Below, one piece after another: positions 15,524 through 23,153 of a stretch of DNA of 25,504 nt. The translations under genes and the position numbers were made by a program. Source of the stretch: CAIWXH01 sp964555675 (GTDB lineage: Bacteria > Chloroflexota > Chloroflexia > Chloroflexales > Chloroflexaceae). The notes beneath the pieces were generated by a model, which made no database searches, was not told the origin of the DNA, and worked only from the letters and a program-made list of their open reading frames with translations. Each line of letters begins with the position of its first letter. Within the stretch, counting starts at the first letter, position 1. The stretch covers positions 1 through 25,504 of the forward strand of contig CAZKTU010000079.1 in NCBI GenBank assembly GCA_964555675.1, given 5' to 3'.

Positions 15524-18037
15524 ATGAGCAGTGAGCACGTGCAGACAGTTGAACAGCCCCGCAGCGGCGCCCTCCCCTACATGCCCGCCCTCGACGGCCT
15601 GCGGGCCCTGGCCGTGGCGGCCGTCCTGGCCTACCACAGCGGGCTCGCCCTCTACGGGGGCTTCCTGGGCGTCGAGACTTTTTTCGCCCTCAGCGGCTTC
15701 CTGATCACCGCCCTGCTGCTCGCCGAGTGGCGCCGCGATCAGCGCATCGACCTGCTCGCCTTCTGGCGACGCCGCACCCTGCGGCTGCTGCCCGCCCTCG
15801 TGCTGCTCCTCGCCGCGACCACGGTCGGGACAGCCCTGGTCGCGCCCGAGCGGCTCGCCCAGCTGGCGGGCGACAGCGCCGCATCGCTCGCCTATGTCAT
15901 GAACTGGCACCTGGTCTGGAGCGAGCGCTCGTACTTCGACGCAAGCCTGCGCCCGCCGCTGCTCCAGCACCTCTGGTCACTGGCCGTCGAAGAGCAGTTC
16001 TACCTGCTCTGGCCCCTGCTCGTCGCCGGAGGCCTCAGGGCCCTGCGCCGGGGCGGCCTGCTTGCCGCGACCCTGGTCGTCGCCGCGGCCAGCAGCGCCC
16101 TGATGAGCGCCAGCTACGACCCCGGGGCCGACCCGTCGCGGGTCTACTATGGCACCGACACCAGGGCCTCGGGCCTGCTGCTGGGCGCCGCCCTGGCCAT
16201 GGTTTGGCTGCCGGGCCGCCTGCCGTGGGAGGCGAACAGCCGCGCCGGCATCGCTCTCGACCTGGTGGGCGCCGCGGGCCTCGCCGGCCTGCTCCTCGCC
16301 TACACCCGCCTCTTCGAGAGCCACCCGCTGCTCTACAGAGGCGGCTTCCAGCTGGTCGCCCTCAGCACAGCGGCCGTGATCCTCGCGGCGACTCACCCGC
16401 GGGCCCGCCTGCTGCCGACGATGCTCGGCTGGGCGCCCCTGCGCTGGCTCGGGGTGCGCTCGTACGGCATCTATCTGTGGCACTGGCCGGTCTTCGCGAT
16501 CACCCGGCCGGGCCTTGACCTGCCCCTCACCGGCGCGCCCGCCGTGCTGCTACAGATGGGGCTGAGCGTCGCCCTGGCCGCCCTCTCGTACCGCTTCGTC
16601 GAGGCTCCGCTGCGCGGCGGCCTGCGCTTCGACGCCGCGAGCATCGCCACCTGGCGTCGCCGGCTGGGCGTCGGCCCCCGCAGCGGGCCTTGGCCCGGCG
16701 TTCAAGGCATGGGTCTCATGCTCAGCGGCGTGATCGTGCTCTCGGGGGCGACCTGTGCCGCGCCCACCCCGCCGCCCGTCGCCGCCGACGCAACGCCCGT
16801 CGAGGCCCTCAGCCCCGAGGCGACGCCGCCGCCCGCCTCGTTCACGCCCCAGGCCAGCCCCTCGCCCGAAGAGACGGCCACAGCACAGCCCACGGCCAGC
16901 GCCACGACCGCGCCGAGCGCCACGCCCGACCGCACCGCGACCGCCGTCGCCGCCCTGAAGCCGATCGACGGGGAGCTCGCTGCGGCGCTGCAGGCGGTCC
17001 TCGACGCCACCGTGGCGGACGGGAGCATCCCCGGCGCGGTGGCCTCGGTCAGCATCCCCGGCTACGAACCGTGGGTGGGCGCCGCCGGGCTGGCCGCGCG
17101 CGAGCCCGCCGTGCCGATGACGCCCGAGACCAGAGTGCGCATCGCCAGTATCAGCAAGATCTTCACGGCGGTCGTGGCCCTGCAGCTGGTCGAAGAGGGC
17201 GCGCTCGAGCTCGACGCGCCGATGAGCACCTGGCTGCCCGACCTTGTCCCCGACGGCGAGCAGATCAGCCTGCGCAACTTGCTCCAGCACACCAGCGGGC
17301 TGTACGACTACCTGGAGGATCGGCGCTTCGTCGGCAGAGCCTACCAGGACCCCGAGCGCCTCTGGGCCCCCGAGGAGTTGGTGACCTATGCCAACCAGTT
17401 CCCGCCGGCCTTCAGCCCCGGCGCCGCGGGGGCCTGGGACTACTCGAGCACCAACTTCGTCCTGCTCGGCATGATCATCGAGCGGGCCACGGGCAAGAGC
17501 CTGGCCGAAGAGATGCGGGCGCGGATCTTCGAGCCGCTCGGCATGGCGAACACCTTCTTCACCCCCGACGAGGCGGTCGCAGAGCCGTGGGCCCGCGGCT
17601 ACTCGCAGGAGACCGACCAGACCAGGGTGGCCATGTCGGTGGTCTTCGCCACGGCGAACCTGGTCTCGACGACGGGCGACCTGCAGCGCTTCGCCGCGGG
17701 GCTCTTCGGGGGCGAACTGCTCGCGCCGGCGACCTACGCGCTCATGACCGAGTTCGTCGACGGCAAGGGCCAGTACAACATGCCGACCCTGGCCTACGGG
17801 CTCGGCCTGATGCGCAGCAACCTGCCGGTCGGCCCCGGGCCGGGCGGGCAGGCGCGCAGCGACGCCGAGACCACCGTGATGGGCCACATCGGCGGCTTCG
17901 GGGGCTTTCGGGCGGCCCTCTGGCACGCCCCGGCCAGCGGCGTCAGCGTCGCGATCGGGGTCAACCAGGCCGCGACCGACCCGAACCTGCTGGCCACAGC
18001 AGTCTTCGACACCGTGCTCAGCGGGCTGGGGCGGTGA
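15524..18037 (+). CDS. Acyltransferase-3 / serine hydrolase (beta-lactamase fold) fusion (837 aa)
   Basis: Two enzymes in one chain. The first ~370 residues are a multi-span acyltransferase-3 (OafA/OatA-like) domain: LDGLRALAV at 23-31, H38, GFLGVETFFALSGFLIT, the LWSLAVEEQFYLLWP motif and SYGIYLWHWP. A hydrophobic segment (about 400-415) and a Pro/Thr/Ala-rich linker to ~480 lead to an extracytoplasmic serine hydrolase of the class C beta-lactamase/DD-peptidase clan: S542-I-S-K545 (nucleophile and base), Y640-S-S642, and H788-I-G-G in place of KTG. OatA-type proteins normally carry an SGNH esterase in this position, so the partner domain is unusual. Likely role is modification of a cell-surface polymer. 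GGAG upstream supports the ATG at 15524. Both domains look intact. Confidence 0.88.
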   Translation: MSSEHVQTVEQPRSGALPYMPALDGLRALAVAAVLAYHSGLALYGGFLGVETFFALSGFLITALLLAEWRRDQRIDLLAFWRRRTLRLLPALVLLLAATTVGTALVAPERLAQLAGDSAASLAYVMNWHLVWSERSYFDASLRPPLLQHLWSLAVEEQFYLLWPLLVAGGLRALRRGGLLAATLVVAAASSALMSASYDPGADPSRVYYGTDTRASGLLLGAALAMVWLPGRLPWEANSRAGIALDLVGAAGLAGLLLAYTRLFESHPLLYRGGFQLVALSTAAVILAATHPRARLLPTMLGWAPLRWLGVRSYGIYLWHWPVFAITRPGLDLPLTGAPAVLLQMGLSVALAALSYRFVEAPLRGGLRFDAASIATWRRRLGVGPRSGPWPGVQGMGLMLSGVIVLSGATCAAPTPPPVAADATPVEALSPEATPPPASFTPQASPSPEETATAQPTASATTAPSATPDRTATAVAALKPIDGELAAALQAVLDATVADGSIPGAVASVSIPGYEPWVGAAGLAAREPAVPMTPETRVRIASISKIFTAVVALQLVEEGALELDAPMSTWLPDLVPDGEQISLRNLLQHTSGLYDYLEDRRFVGRAYQDPERLWAPEELVTYANQFPPAFSPGAAGAWDYSSTNFVLLGMIIERATGKSLAEEMRARIFEPLGMANTFFTPDEAVAEPWARGYSQETDQTRVAMSVVFATANLVSTTGDLQRFAAGLFGGELLAPATYALMTEFVDGKGQYNMPTLAYGLGLMRSNLPVGPGPGGQARSDAETTVMGHIGGFGGFRAALWHAPASGVSVAIGVNQAATDPNLLATAVFDTVLSGLGR

Positions 18038-18212
18038 GGAGAGCGGGAGCGAGCCGACTATAGGGCGTGGCCCCGAAAAGAATAGAGCGCCGGCCACCTC
18101 TCTGGCCCGCGCCCCGGCTGGACTATTCAGTTTGCGCGTGCCGGCCTTAGGGGCCGACTTTCCACAGCTTCTGCATAACCCCCCCTGCATACTTGCTGCT
18201 GATTTCTGCTTG

Positions 18213-18218
18213 TATAAT
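18213..18218 (+). promoter_or_regulatory. Perfect -10 box (TATAAT)
   Basis: TATAAT in an AT-rich pocket. TTGCTG at 18193-18198 is only 14 bp away, so the -35 is doubtful. Start would be about 18225, leaving a leader of about 200 bases. Confidence 0.55.
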
Positions 18219-18224
18219 GCCTCA

Positions 18225-18428
18225 ACCTGCGCCGCGGCGCACCCTACGGAGGGTGGCAAACGGCACATGCTTTGGTCAGGTAGGGCCCGTCGGAGGTCCC
18301 GGGCCACATGCTGCCGACACCCCTGACTTAAGTCCAACCGAAGCTCCGACTATAGAAGATAGGGCAGCAACACAAAAGCCTGTAGCATAGGGCTATCTGA
18401 CAGTTCAGCAGCGCAGTGAGGTAATCGT
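18225..18428 (+). ncRNA. Possible structured 5' leader RNA with pseudoknot
   Basis: Pairings seen by eye: self-complementary GCGCCGCGGCGC (18229-18240); CACCCT/AGGGTG with loop ACGG (18240-18255; sharing one base with the previous); CGGCA-CATG (18261-18269) with CATG-c-TGCCG (18307-18316); inside it GGCCCG (18284-18289) with CGGGCC (18300-18305); GTCAGG (18275-18280) with CCTGAC (18322-18327), which would form a pseudoknot with the enclosing stem; AGATAG (18357-18362) with CTATCT (18393-18398). I do not recognise a known riboswitch class. Whether the RNA folds this way is inference. Confidence 0.35.
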
Positions 18429-19922
18429 TTGAGTCAGAGCCTGGTCAGCTCAGTTGCCGATAGCCATCCCGCAGCGCGGGAGGCGGCGGGCGGCGCCACA
18501 CCCCGGCGCAGCGGTCTCTCGCCGGCGGGGCAGTTTCTCGCGGCGAGCCTGCTGGTGATCATCGCCGGCATGGCCGGCGCCGGCTGGTGGCTGAGCACCC
18601 AGATCGAGCAGCGCGTCCTGAGCTACAGCAGCGACACCGCCTCGATCTATCTACGCAGCCTGGTGGCGCCGATGCTCGAGGATATGGACGGCGAGCACAC
18701 CCTGCCGCCGGACCAGGCCGCCACCCTGACCTACCTGCTGAACAATACGCCGATCAGCGAGCAGGTGGTAGCGTTCGTAGTCTGGGGGCCCGAGGGCCAG
18801 GTGCTCTACAGCACCGAGCCCGACCAGATCGGGCATGTCTTCACCCCCGACGAAGCCCTCGAGCGGGCGTGGCAGGGCGAGACCACCTGGGAGTTCTCGG
18901 CCAACGGCGAGGAGGAGCACCAGCCGCTCCAGAGCCGCTCGCGGATGCTGCTGACCAGCTACACCCCCGTACGCGACCGCGAGAGCGGCGCTATTCTGGG
19001 GGTCGCCGAGTTCTACCAGCACGGCGACGCCTTGCAGGCCGGGATCGCCGAGGGCCAGCGGGCGACCTGGCTGGTGATCATCGTGATGGGCGGCCTGATG
19101 TACCTGAGCCTGGCCGGCTTCGTCGGCAAGATCAGCAATACGATCGTCCGTCAGCAGGATGCCCTGGCCGGCCAGGTGACCCAGCTCAAGGCGCTGCTCA
19201 ACCAGATCGAGACCCTGCACGAGCGGGTGCGCCGCGCCACCAGCCGCTCGGCCGCGCTCAACGAACGCTTCCGGCGTCGCCTGAGCGCCGAGCTCCACGA
19301 CGGGCCGGCCCAGTATCTGGGCGCCTCGCTGCTGCATCTCGACCGGGTCGCCAGCTTCTATGAGGGCGACCCCGCCCATGCGGTAACGATCGAGCACCTC
19401 GACAGCGCCCAGATCTCGCTCGGCCAGGCCCTCGAAGAGCTGCGAGCGATCGCCGGCGGGCTGGGGATGCCCCAACTGGCCACCCTAAGCCTGGCGGATA
19501 CGGTGCGCCGGGCGGCGGGCACCCACGAGCGCCGCACCCACACCGAGGTGGCGCTGCAGCTTGACGAGCTGCCCGCCGGCGCGAGCCTGGCGGCCAAAAT
19601 CACGCTCTATCGCATCGTGCAAGAGTCGCTGACCAACGCCTTCCGCCACGCCGGCGGGGTCGGCCAGCGCGTGCGCGTCTGGTCCGACCACACCATGATC
19701 TTCGCCGAGATTTCCGATGCGGGCCCTGGCTTCACCACTCGCCCCAACGACGAAGGGCGGCTGGGCCTGGTCGGCATGCGCGAGCGTGTCGAGTCGCTCG
19801 GCGGGAGCTTCGCCATCTATAGTGAGCCGGGCCGCGGCACAAGCGTCTGGGCCGCCATACCAATCGCAGGGGCCGACGACGAGCTGGTTACGCCGATTCA
19901 GTCACACGAGGAAGCAGCATGA
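18429..19922 (+). CDS. HisKA_3-type sensor histidine kinase (497 aa)
   Basis: Membrane sensor kinase, partner of the overlapping regulator. TTG start at 18429 with GAGG seven bases upstream. TM1 at about 32-56, extracytoplasmic sensor about 57-210 (contains VWGPEGQVLYST and LLTSYTPVRD), TM2 about 214-233, a coiled coil, phospho-acceptor H290 in SAELHDGPAQ, and an HATPase domain with the N box (VQESLTNAFRHAGG), SDAGPGF and GLVGMRERVESLGG. No HAMP domain is evident; the coiled coil follows TM2 directly. Signal unknown. The long upstream leader suggests extra control of this operon. Confidence 0.92.
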   Translation: MSQSLVSSVADSHPAAREAAGGATPRRSGLSPAGQFLAASLLVIIAGMAGAGWWLSTQIEQRVLSYSSDTASIYLRSLVAPMLEDMDGEHTLPPDQAATLTYLLNNTPISEQVVAFVVWGPEGQVLYSTEPDQIGHVFTPDEALERAWQGETTWEFSANGEEEHQPLQSRSRMLLTSYTPVRDRESGAILGVAEFYQHGDALQAGIAEGQRATWLVIIVMGGLMYLSLAGFVGKISNTIVRQQDALAGQVTQLKALLNQIETLHERVRRATSRSAALNERFRRRLSAELHDGPAQYLGASLLHLDRVASFYEGDPAHAVTIEHLDSAQISLGQALEELRAIAGGLGMPQLATLSLADTVRRAAGTHERRTHTEVALQLDELPAGASLAAKITLYRIVQESLTNAFRHAGGVGQRVRVWSDHTMIFAEISDAGPGFTTRPNDEGRLGLVGMRERVESLGGSFAIYSEPGRGTSVWAAIPIAGADDELVTPIQSHEEAA

Positions 19923-20575
19923 GCGAGGGCAGTACGATTCGCCTGGTGATCATCGATGATCACCCCCTGATGCGTGAGGGTGTGCTGCGCACACTGCGGG
20001 CCGAGGCCGATATCCAGATCGTTGGCGAGGGTGGCAGCGCCGACGAAGCCGTGGCGCTCGCCAGGCAACTCACGCCCGATATCCTGCTGCTCGACCTCGA
20101 CATCCCCGGCGACGGGCTGCACGCCCTGGGTCCGCTGGGGGAAGCCAGCCCCGAGACGCGGGTGATCGTGCTCACCGCCTCCAATGACGAGGATGACCTG
20201 GCCTCGGCCTTCAAGGACGGCGCCCGCGGCTATGTGGTCAAGGGCGTCTCGATCCGCGAGCTGGCGCGCATTATCAGGCACGTCAACGCCGGCAGGAGCT
20301 ATGTGCCGCCCGATCTGGCCGGCAGCCTGATCGCCGGCATGGTCGGCAGCGCCAACGAGCGGCCCGCCCAGCGCCCCGTCGATCAGCTCAACGAGCGCGA
20401 GAAGTCTATCCTCCGCGAGTTGGCCACCGGGGCCAACAACCGCGAGATTGCCCGAGCTCTGCACCTGACCGAGAACACCGTCAAATCGTACATGAGCAGC
20501 CTCATGCACAAGCTCAACGTGCGCAACCGCGTCGAGGCCGCGCGTCTCTGGCATCAAATCGGGGCAGGGGCGTAG
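19919..20575 (+). CDS. NarL/LuxR-type response regulator (218 aa)
   Basis: Cognate transcription regulator of the kinase gene it overlaps by four bases (ATGA). Receiver domain, residues 5-125, with D13-D14, phospho-acceptor D59 in LLLDLDIPG, LTAS and the K of YVVKG. C-terminal LuxR helix-turn-helix with LNEREKSIL, NREIARAL and ENTVKSYMSSLMHKL. Complete and of normal family length. The coupling by overlap implies translation at a fixed ratio to the kinase. Targets unknown. Confidence 0.94.
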   Translation: MSEGSTIRLVIIDDHPLMREGVLRTLRAEADIQIVGEGGSADEAVALARQLTPDILLLDLDIPGDGLHALGPLGEASPETRVIVLTASNDEDDLASAFKDGARGYVVKGVSIRELARIIRHVNAGRSYVPPDLAGSLIAGMVGSANERPAQRPVDQLNEREKSILRELATGANNREIARALHLTENTVKSYMSSLMHKLNVRNRVEAARLWHQIGAGA

Positions 20576-20599
20576 GGAGAGCCGCCGCTGCTACGTTTC

Positions 20600-20626
20600 G
20601 GGCCGCCTCCGGGGGGATGGCGGCCC
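20600..20626. terminator. Hairpin between convergent genes
   Basis: GGGCCGCC (20600-20607) and GGCGGCCC (20619-20626) form an 8-bp stem with an 11-base loop; a weak T-rich tract (TTATGATTCTT) follows on the plus strand. It probably ends the regulator transcript and may serve the convergent DUF2721 gene too. Confidence 0.6.
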
Positions 20627-20661
20627 TTATGATTCTTGCGCCATGTGAGCCCGAAATTGCC

Positions 20662-21063
20662 CTATGGGCGATCGAGCTGGTCGAGGTCGTCGATCTGCAG
20701 GGTCAGCGCGTCGATCGAGACCTGGATCTCGCGGAGCGAGAGGGCCAGGGAGATCAGGAGCAAGACCAGGCCCACGCCGAAGATCCACTTGCCGAGAAGC
20801 ACCTGGCCGGCGAAGAGGGTGAGCATGCAGAGGGCGCAGCAGAAGAAGCTGGCGACCCCACAGGCCTGCATATTGCGGATGATCACGATGCGATAGCGCA
20901 GATTGGCGAGCTGACCCTTGATCTTGGGGTCGGGCTGGGCCCTGTAGCGCCCGTAGAGCTCGCGCATCAGGGCGGCCAGGGAGAGGAAACGGTTGGTATA
21001 GGCCAGCAGCAGCAGCGAGATCGCGGGAAAAAGCAGGGCCGGGGTGGTCAGGTCGAGGTCCAC
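20662..21063 (-). CDS. DUF2721 family membrane protein (133 aa)
   Basis: Small integral membrane protein of unknown function. Features of the family: LTTPALLFPAISLLLLAYTNRF at the N-terminus in two parts (first membrane segment), a basic cytoplasmic loop with LRYRIVIIRNMQ, then two further hydrophobic segments (SFFCCALCMLTLFAGQ and FGVGLVLLLISLALS) and the acidic tail SIDALTLQIDDL. I chose GTG at 21063 because AAGGAG lies six bases upstream and the family starts just before the LTTPALL motif; the in-frame ATG at 21135 would add 24 unlikely residues. No role can be deduced. Confidence 0.82.
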   Translation of the reverse strand: MDLDLTTPALLFPAISLLLLAYTNRFLSLAALMRELYGRYRAQPDPKIKGQLANLRYRIVIIRNMQACGVASFFCCALCMLTLFAGQVLLGKWIFGVGLVLLLISLALSLREIQVSIDALTLQIDDLDQLDRP

Positions 21064-21243
21064 GGGCGGCTCCTTGCGCGCGGGGCGACCGGCTGCCGCC
21101 CTCACGGCGATGATACCACCGGCGGTGGCGGCCAATGTGGGCTATGAGCCCTATGTTTTGTGTACCATGGGACAAATATCTGCTACCCTATGGGAGGTCC
21201 GGCGGCCCATGGGGAGCTCTGCCGGTGGAGTGAAGGAGCAAGA

Positions 21244-22320
21244 ATGGCCGCGCCGAACATTGTGGTGATGGAGGGGGATCAGACAGGCCAGGAGCTGCTC
21301 GAGGAGGCCCTGCGCGTGCTCGACCCGGCGGTAACGCAGGTCGAGGTGACCTTTCAGCGCTTCGACCTGAGCCTGGAGCACCGCCGGTCAACCAATAACG
21401 CCGTGGTCCACGCGGCCGCGACGGCCCTGCGCGAGTCGGGGCTGGGCCTGAAGGCGGCCACGATCACGCCCGAGACCCAGGGCGACGTGGGCAGCCCGAA
21501 CGCGATCATCAGGGACGAGGTAGAGGGGAGCGTCATTCTGCGCACGGGGCGCCGCATCCCGGGGATCAGGCCGGTGGGCGGCGTGTACGCGCCGATCACA
21601 GTGGTGCGAATGGCCGTCGACGACGCCTATGGCGCTCACGAGTGGCGCGAGATGCGCGATGGCGAGGAGTACGCCTTCCGCACCGAGAAGATCAGCCGGC
21701 GCATCTGCCGGCAGGTGTCCGAAATCGCCTTCCAGCAAGCGCGGCGTATGGGGGGCAAGGTCTTCGGCGGGCCGAAGTACACGGTCAGCCCGACCTACGA
21801 GGGCATGCTGAAGGAGGAGATGGACGCCGCGGCGGCCCGCTACCCCGACGTGCGCTACTCGCCCCAGTTGATCGACGCCACCTACGCCCTGCTGCTGACC
21901 GCCAGCGACGAGCCCCTGGTCATCCCGGCGCTAAACCGCGACGGCGACTGCCTCTCGGACCTGGTGATGCAGATGTTCGGCTCGATCGCCGGCTCGGAGT
22001 CGCTGCTGCTCTCGCTCGGGCCGAACTACGAGACCAAGGTGGTCATGGCCGAGGCGCCCCACGGGACGGCCCCGGGCCTCTTCGGCAAGAACGTCGCCAA
22101 CCCCCTGGCCATGATCCTGGCGGGCGGGGCGCTGCTGCAGCACGTCGACAGCCCGGCGGCGAATCTGGCCTCGCGGGCGATCGCCGAGTCGTGCATGGAG
22201 GCGATCTACGACGGGGTGCGCACGGCCGACCTCGGCGGGCACGACCACACCAGCGACTTCACCGACGCGGTGATCAAGCGGGTGCAGACCAAGCTGGCGG
22301 TCTGGCCGAGCCTGCGCTAG
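21244..22320 (+). CDS. Isocitrate/isopropylmalate dehydrogenase family protein (358 aa)
   Basis: Predicted NAD(P)-dependent beta-decarboxylating dehydrogenase. Family landmarks: GDQTGQEL at the start (usually GDGIGPE), GSPNAIIRDEVEG, active-site Y in GEEYAF, K in GGPKYTVSP, D in LIDATYALLL, the metal aspartates in RDGDCLSDL, and EAPHGTAPGLFGKNVANPLAMIL. Catalytic residues are therefore retained. The region that usually sets substrate choice is atypical: RTGRRIPGIRPVGG replaces the usual YANVRP stretch. AAGGAG five bases before the ATG supports the start. It is not obviously the housekeeping IDH or LeuB; a malate, homoisocitrate or other 2-hydroxyacid substrate is possible. A hairpin-bearing repeat begins immediately after the stop. 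Confidence 0.85.
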   Translation: MAAPNIVVMEGDQTGQELLEEALRVLDPAVTQVEVTFQRFDLSLEHRRSTNNAVVHAAATALRESGLGLKAATITPETQGDVGSPNAIIRDEVEGSVILRTGRRIPGIRPVGGVYAPITVVRMAVDDAYGAHEWREMRDGEEYAFRTEKISRRICRQVSEIAFQQARRMGGKVFGGPKYTVSPTYEGMLKEEMDAAAARYPDVRYSPQLIDATYALLLTASDEPLVIPALNRDGDCLSDLVMQMFGSIAGSESLLLSLGPNYETKVVMAEAPHGTAPGLFGKNVANPLAMILAGGALLQHVDSPAANLASRAIAESCMEAIYDGVRTADLGGHDHTSDFTDAVIKRVQTKLAVWPSLR

Positions 22321-22394
22321 GACAAGGTTTGTAACCGACTTACGCTCTTCGCCGCTGCTGCGGCTGGGGGGCACGGGGCCGGAGGCCCCACGAC
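22321..22394 (+). repeat. Dispersed intergenic element, copy B
   Basis: 74 bp, about 81% identical to copy A (10596-10670), starting at the first base after the stop codon of the dehydrogenase. It keeps GGTT-tgt-AACC and the GGGGCC-gga-GGCCCC hairpin, although the bases inside the loop differ, which suggests the stem is conserved. Confidence 0.7.
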
Positions 22395-22432
22395 AGGAGG
22401 CGAGGAGGGCCAGGCCCTTCTCGCCTCCTGTC
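22392..22432. terminator. 20-bp-stem hairpin between convergent genes
   Basis: The arms at 22392-22411 and 22413-22432 pair over 20 positions, with one G-U pair, around a single central base. It lies between the IDH-family gene (+) and the HdeD-like gene (-), so it can serve as a two-way terminator. There is no clear T-run on either side. Confidence 0.6.
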
Positions 22433-22447
22433 ACTTCGAAAGAGGTA

Positions 22448-22984
22448 CTAGCGCCGGCCCATGAAGGCGGCGATGATCGTCGTGATCCCGCCGACCAGGG
22501 CCATGACGCCGAAGAAGAAGGGCAGCACCAGCACGCCGGCCAGGGGCTCGAAGAGCAGCCAGCCGCTGAGCAGGACCGTGACGATACCCCAGATCGTCAT
22601 GCCCCAGCCGGCGCCCTGCAGGCCCTGCACGGTGCGCACGACGCCGATGAAGATGCCCGTGATCGCCAGGATGATCACGAACACCGTGGGCACCAGGATA
22701 GCGCCCATCAGGGGCTGACTGAGCACGGCCAGACCGGCCCAGATGCCGATCACGCCGCTGATGATCGTCCAGAGCCAGCGCTCGCGGCTGCGGAACAGGC
22801 TCAGCAGGTCCATCACACCCGAGACGAACCACGAGGCGCCGATGAAGATCACGATCAAGAGCGTGCTGATCAGCGGCTGAAAGATCAGGAACAGGCCCAG
22901 GATCACATACGTGATCCCCAGGATAAGGGCCACCCACCACGGAACCGCATTGCGCGCAGTTGCAGCCGTCGCCGTCGTCGTCAT
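22448..22984 (-). CDS. HdeD/DUF308 family membrane protein (178 aa)
   Basis: Six-span integral membrane protein. A short polar N-terminus is followed by WWVALILGITYVILGLFLIF and five more hydrophobic helices in three similar pairs, the internal-repeat pattern of the HdeD/DUF308 family (HdeD in E. coli contributes to acid resistance; the role elsewhere is unclear). The C-terminus is basic (MGRR). AAGGAG lies six bases before the ATG at 22984. It is encoded opposite to the IDH-family gene and downstream of a promoter at 23082-23110. Function beyond membrane protein is not supported. Confidence 0.87.
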   Translation of the reverse strand: MTTTATAATARNAVPWWVALILGITYVILGLFLIFQPLISTLLIVIFIGASWFVSGVMDLLSLFRSRERWLWTIISGVIGIWAGLAVLSQPLMGAILVPTVFVIILAITGIFIGVVRTVQGLQGAGWGMTIWGIVTVLLSGWLLFEPLAGVLVLPFFFGVMALVGGITTIIAAFMGRR

Positions 22985-23081
22985 CTCGGTCTCCTTGTCA
23001 GACGCGCGGACGCCGGCCGCCTACGTGGCGACGCGCTGGGCCCGCGCCCAATGCAGTAGCAGGGCAGTGCTGTGCGAGACG

Positions 23082-23110
23082 ATGATAGGGCCGCCTCGGG
23101 TAAACGTCAC
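23082..23110 (-). promoter_or_regulatory. Sigma70-type promoter of the HdeD-like gene
   Basis: On the minus strand GTGACG (23110-23105), a 17-bp spacer and TATCAT (23087-23082). The predicted start near 23075 gives a leader of about 90 bases. Confidence 0.55.
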
Positions 23111-23132
23111 TGTCACAGGGGACAGATCACGC

Positions 23133-23148
23133 CTATCCAAGGGGATAG
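23133..23148 (-). terminator. Small hairpin after the PLP enzyme gene
   Basis: CTATCC-aagg-GGATAG, a 6-bp stem with a 4-base loop, begins six bases after the stop codon of the minus-strand PLP enzyme gene. No T-run; weak candidate. Confidence 0.35.
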
Positions 23149-23153
23149 TTTCC

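Larger units (their letters stand above)
18038..18428 (+). other. Promoter and structured leader before the second kinase
   Basis: No gene is convincing in this 391-bp stretch. 18083-18104 contains a weak GGCCA/TGGCC hairpin that may end the fusion gene transcript. TATAAT at 18213-18218 is a perfect -10 without a clear -35. The ~200 bases after it hold several inverted repeats and one potential pseudoknot, described separately. Confidence 0.5.

Noticed and set aside
18261..18334. SRP (4.5S) RNA, because of GGTCAGG
   Set aside because: The conserved GGAAGGAAGCAGCC tetraloop region is absent.
18132..18390. Two small open frames in the leader before the second kinase
   Set aside because: No ribosome-binding site, no recognisable protein feature, and they overlap the predicted RNA stems.
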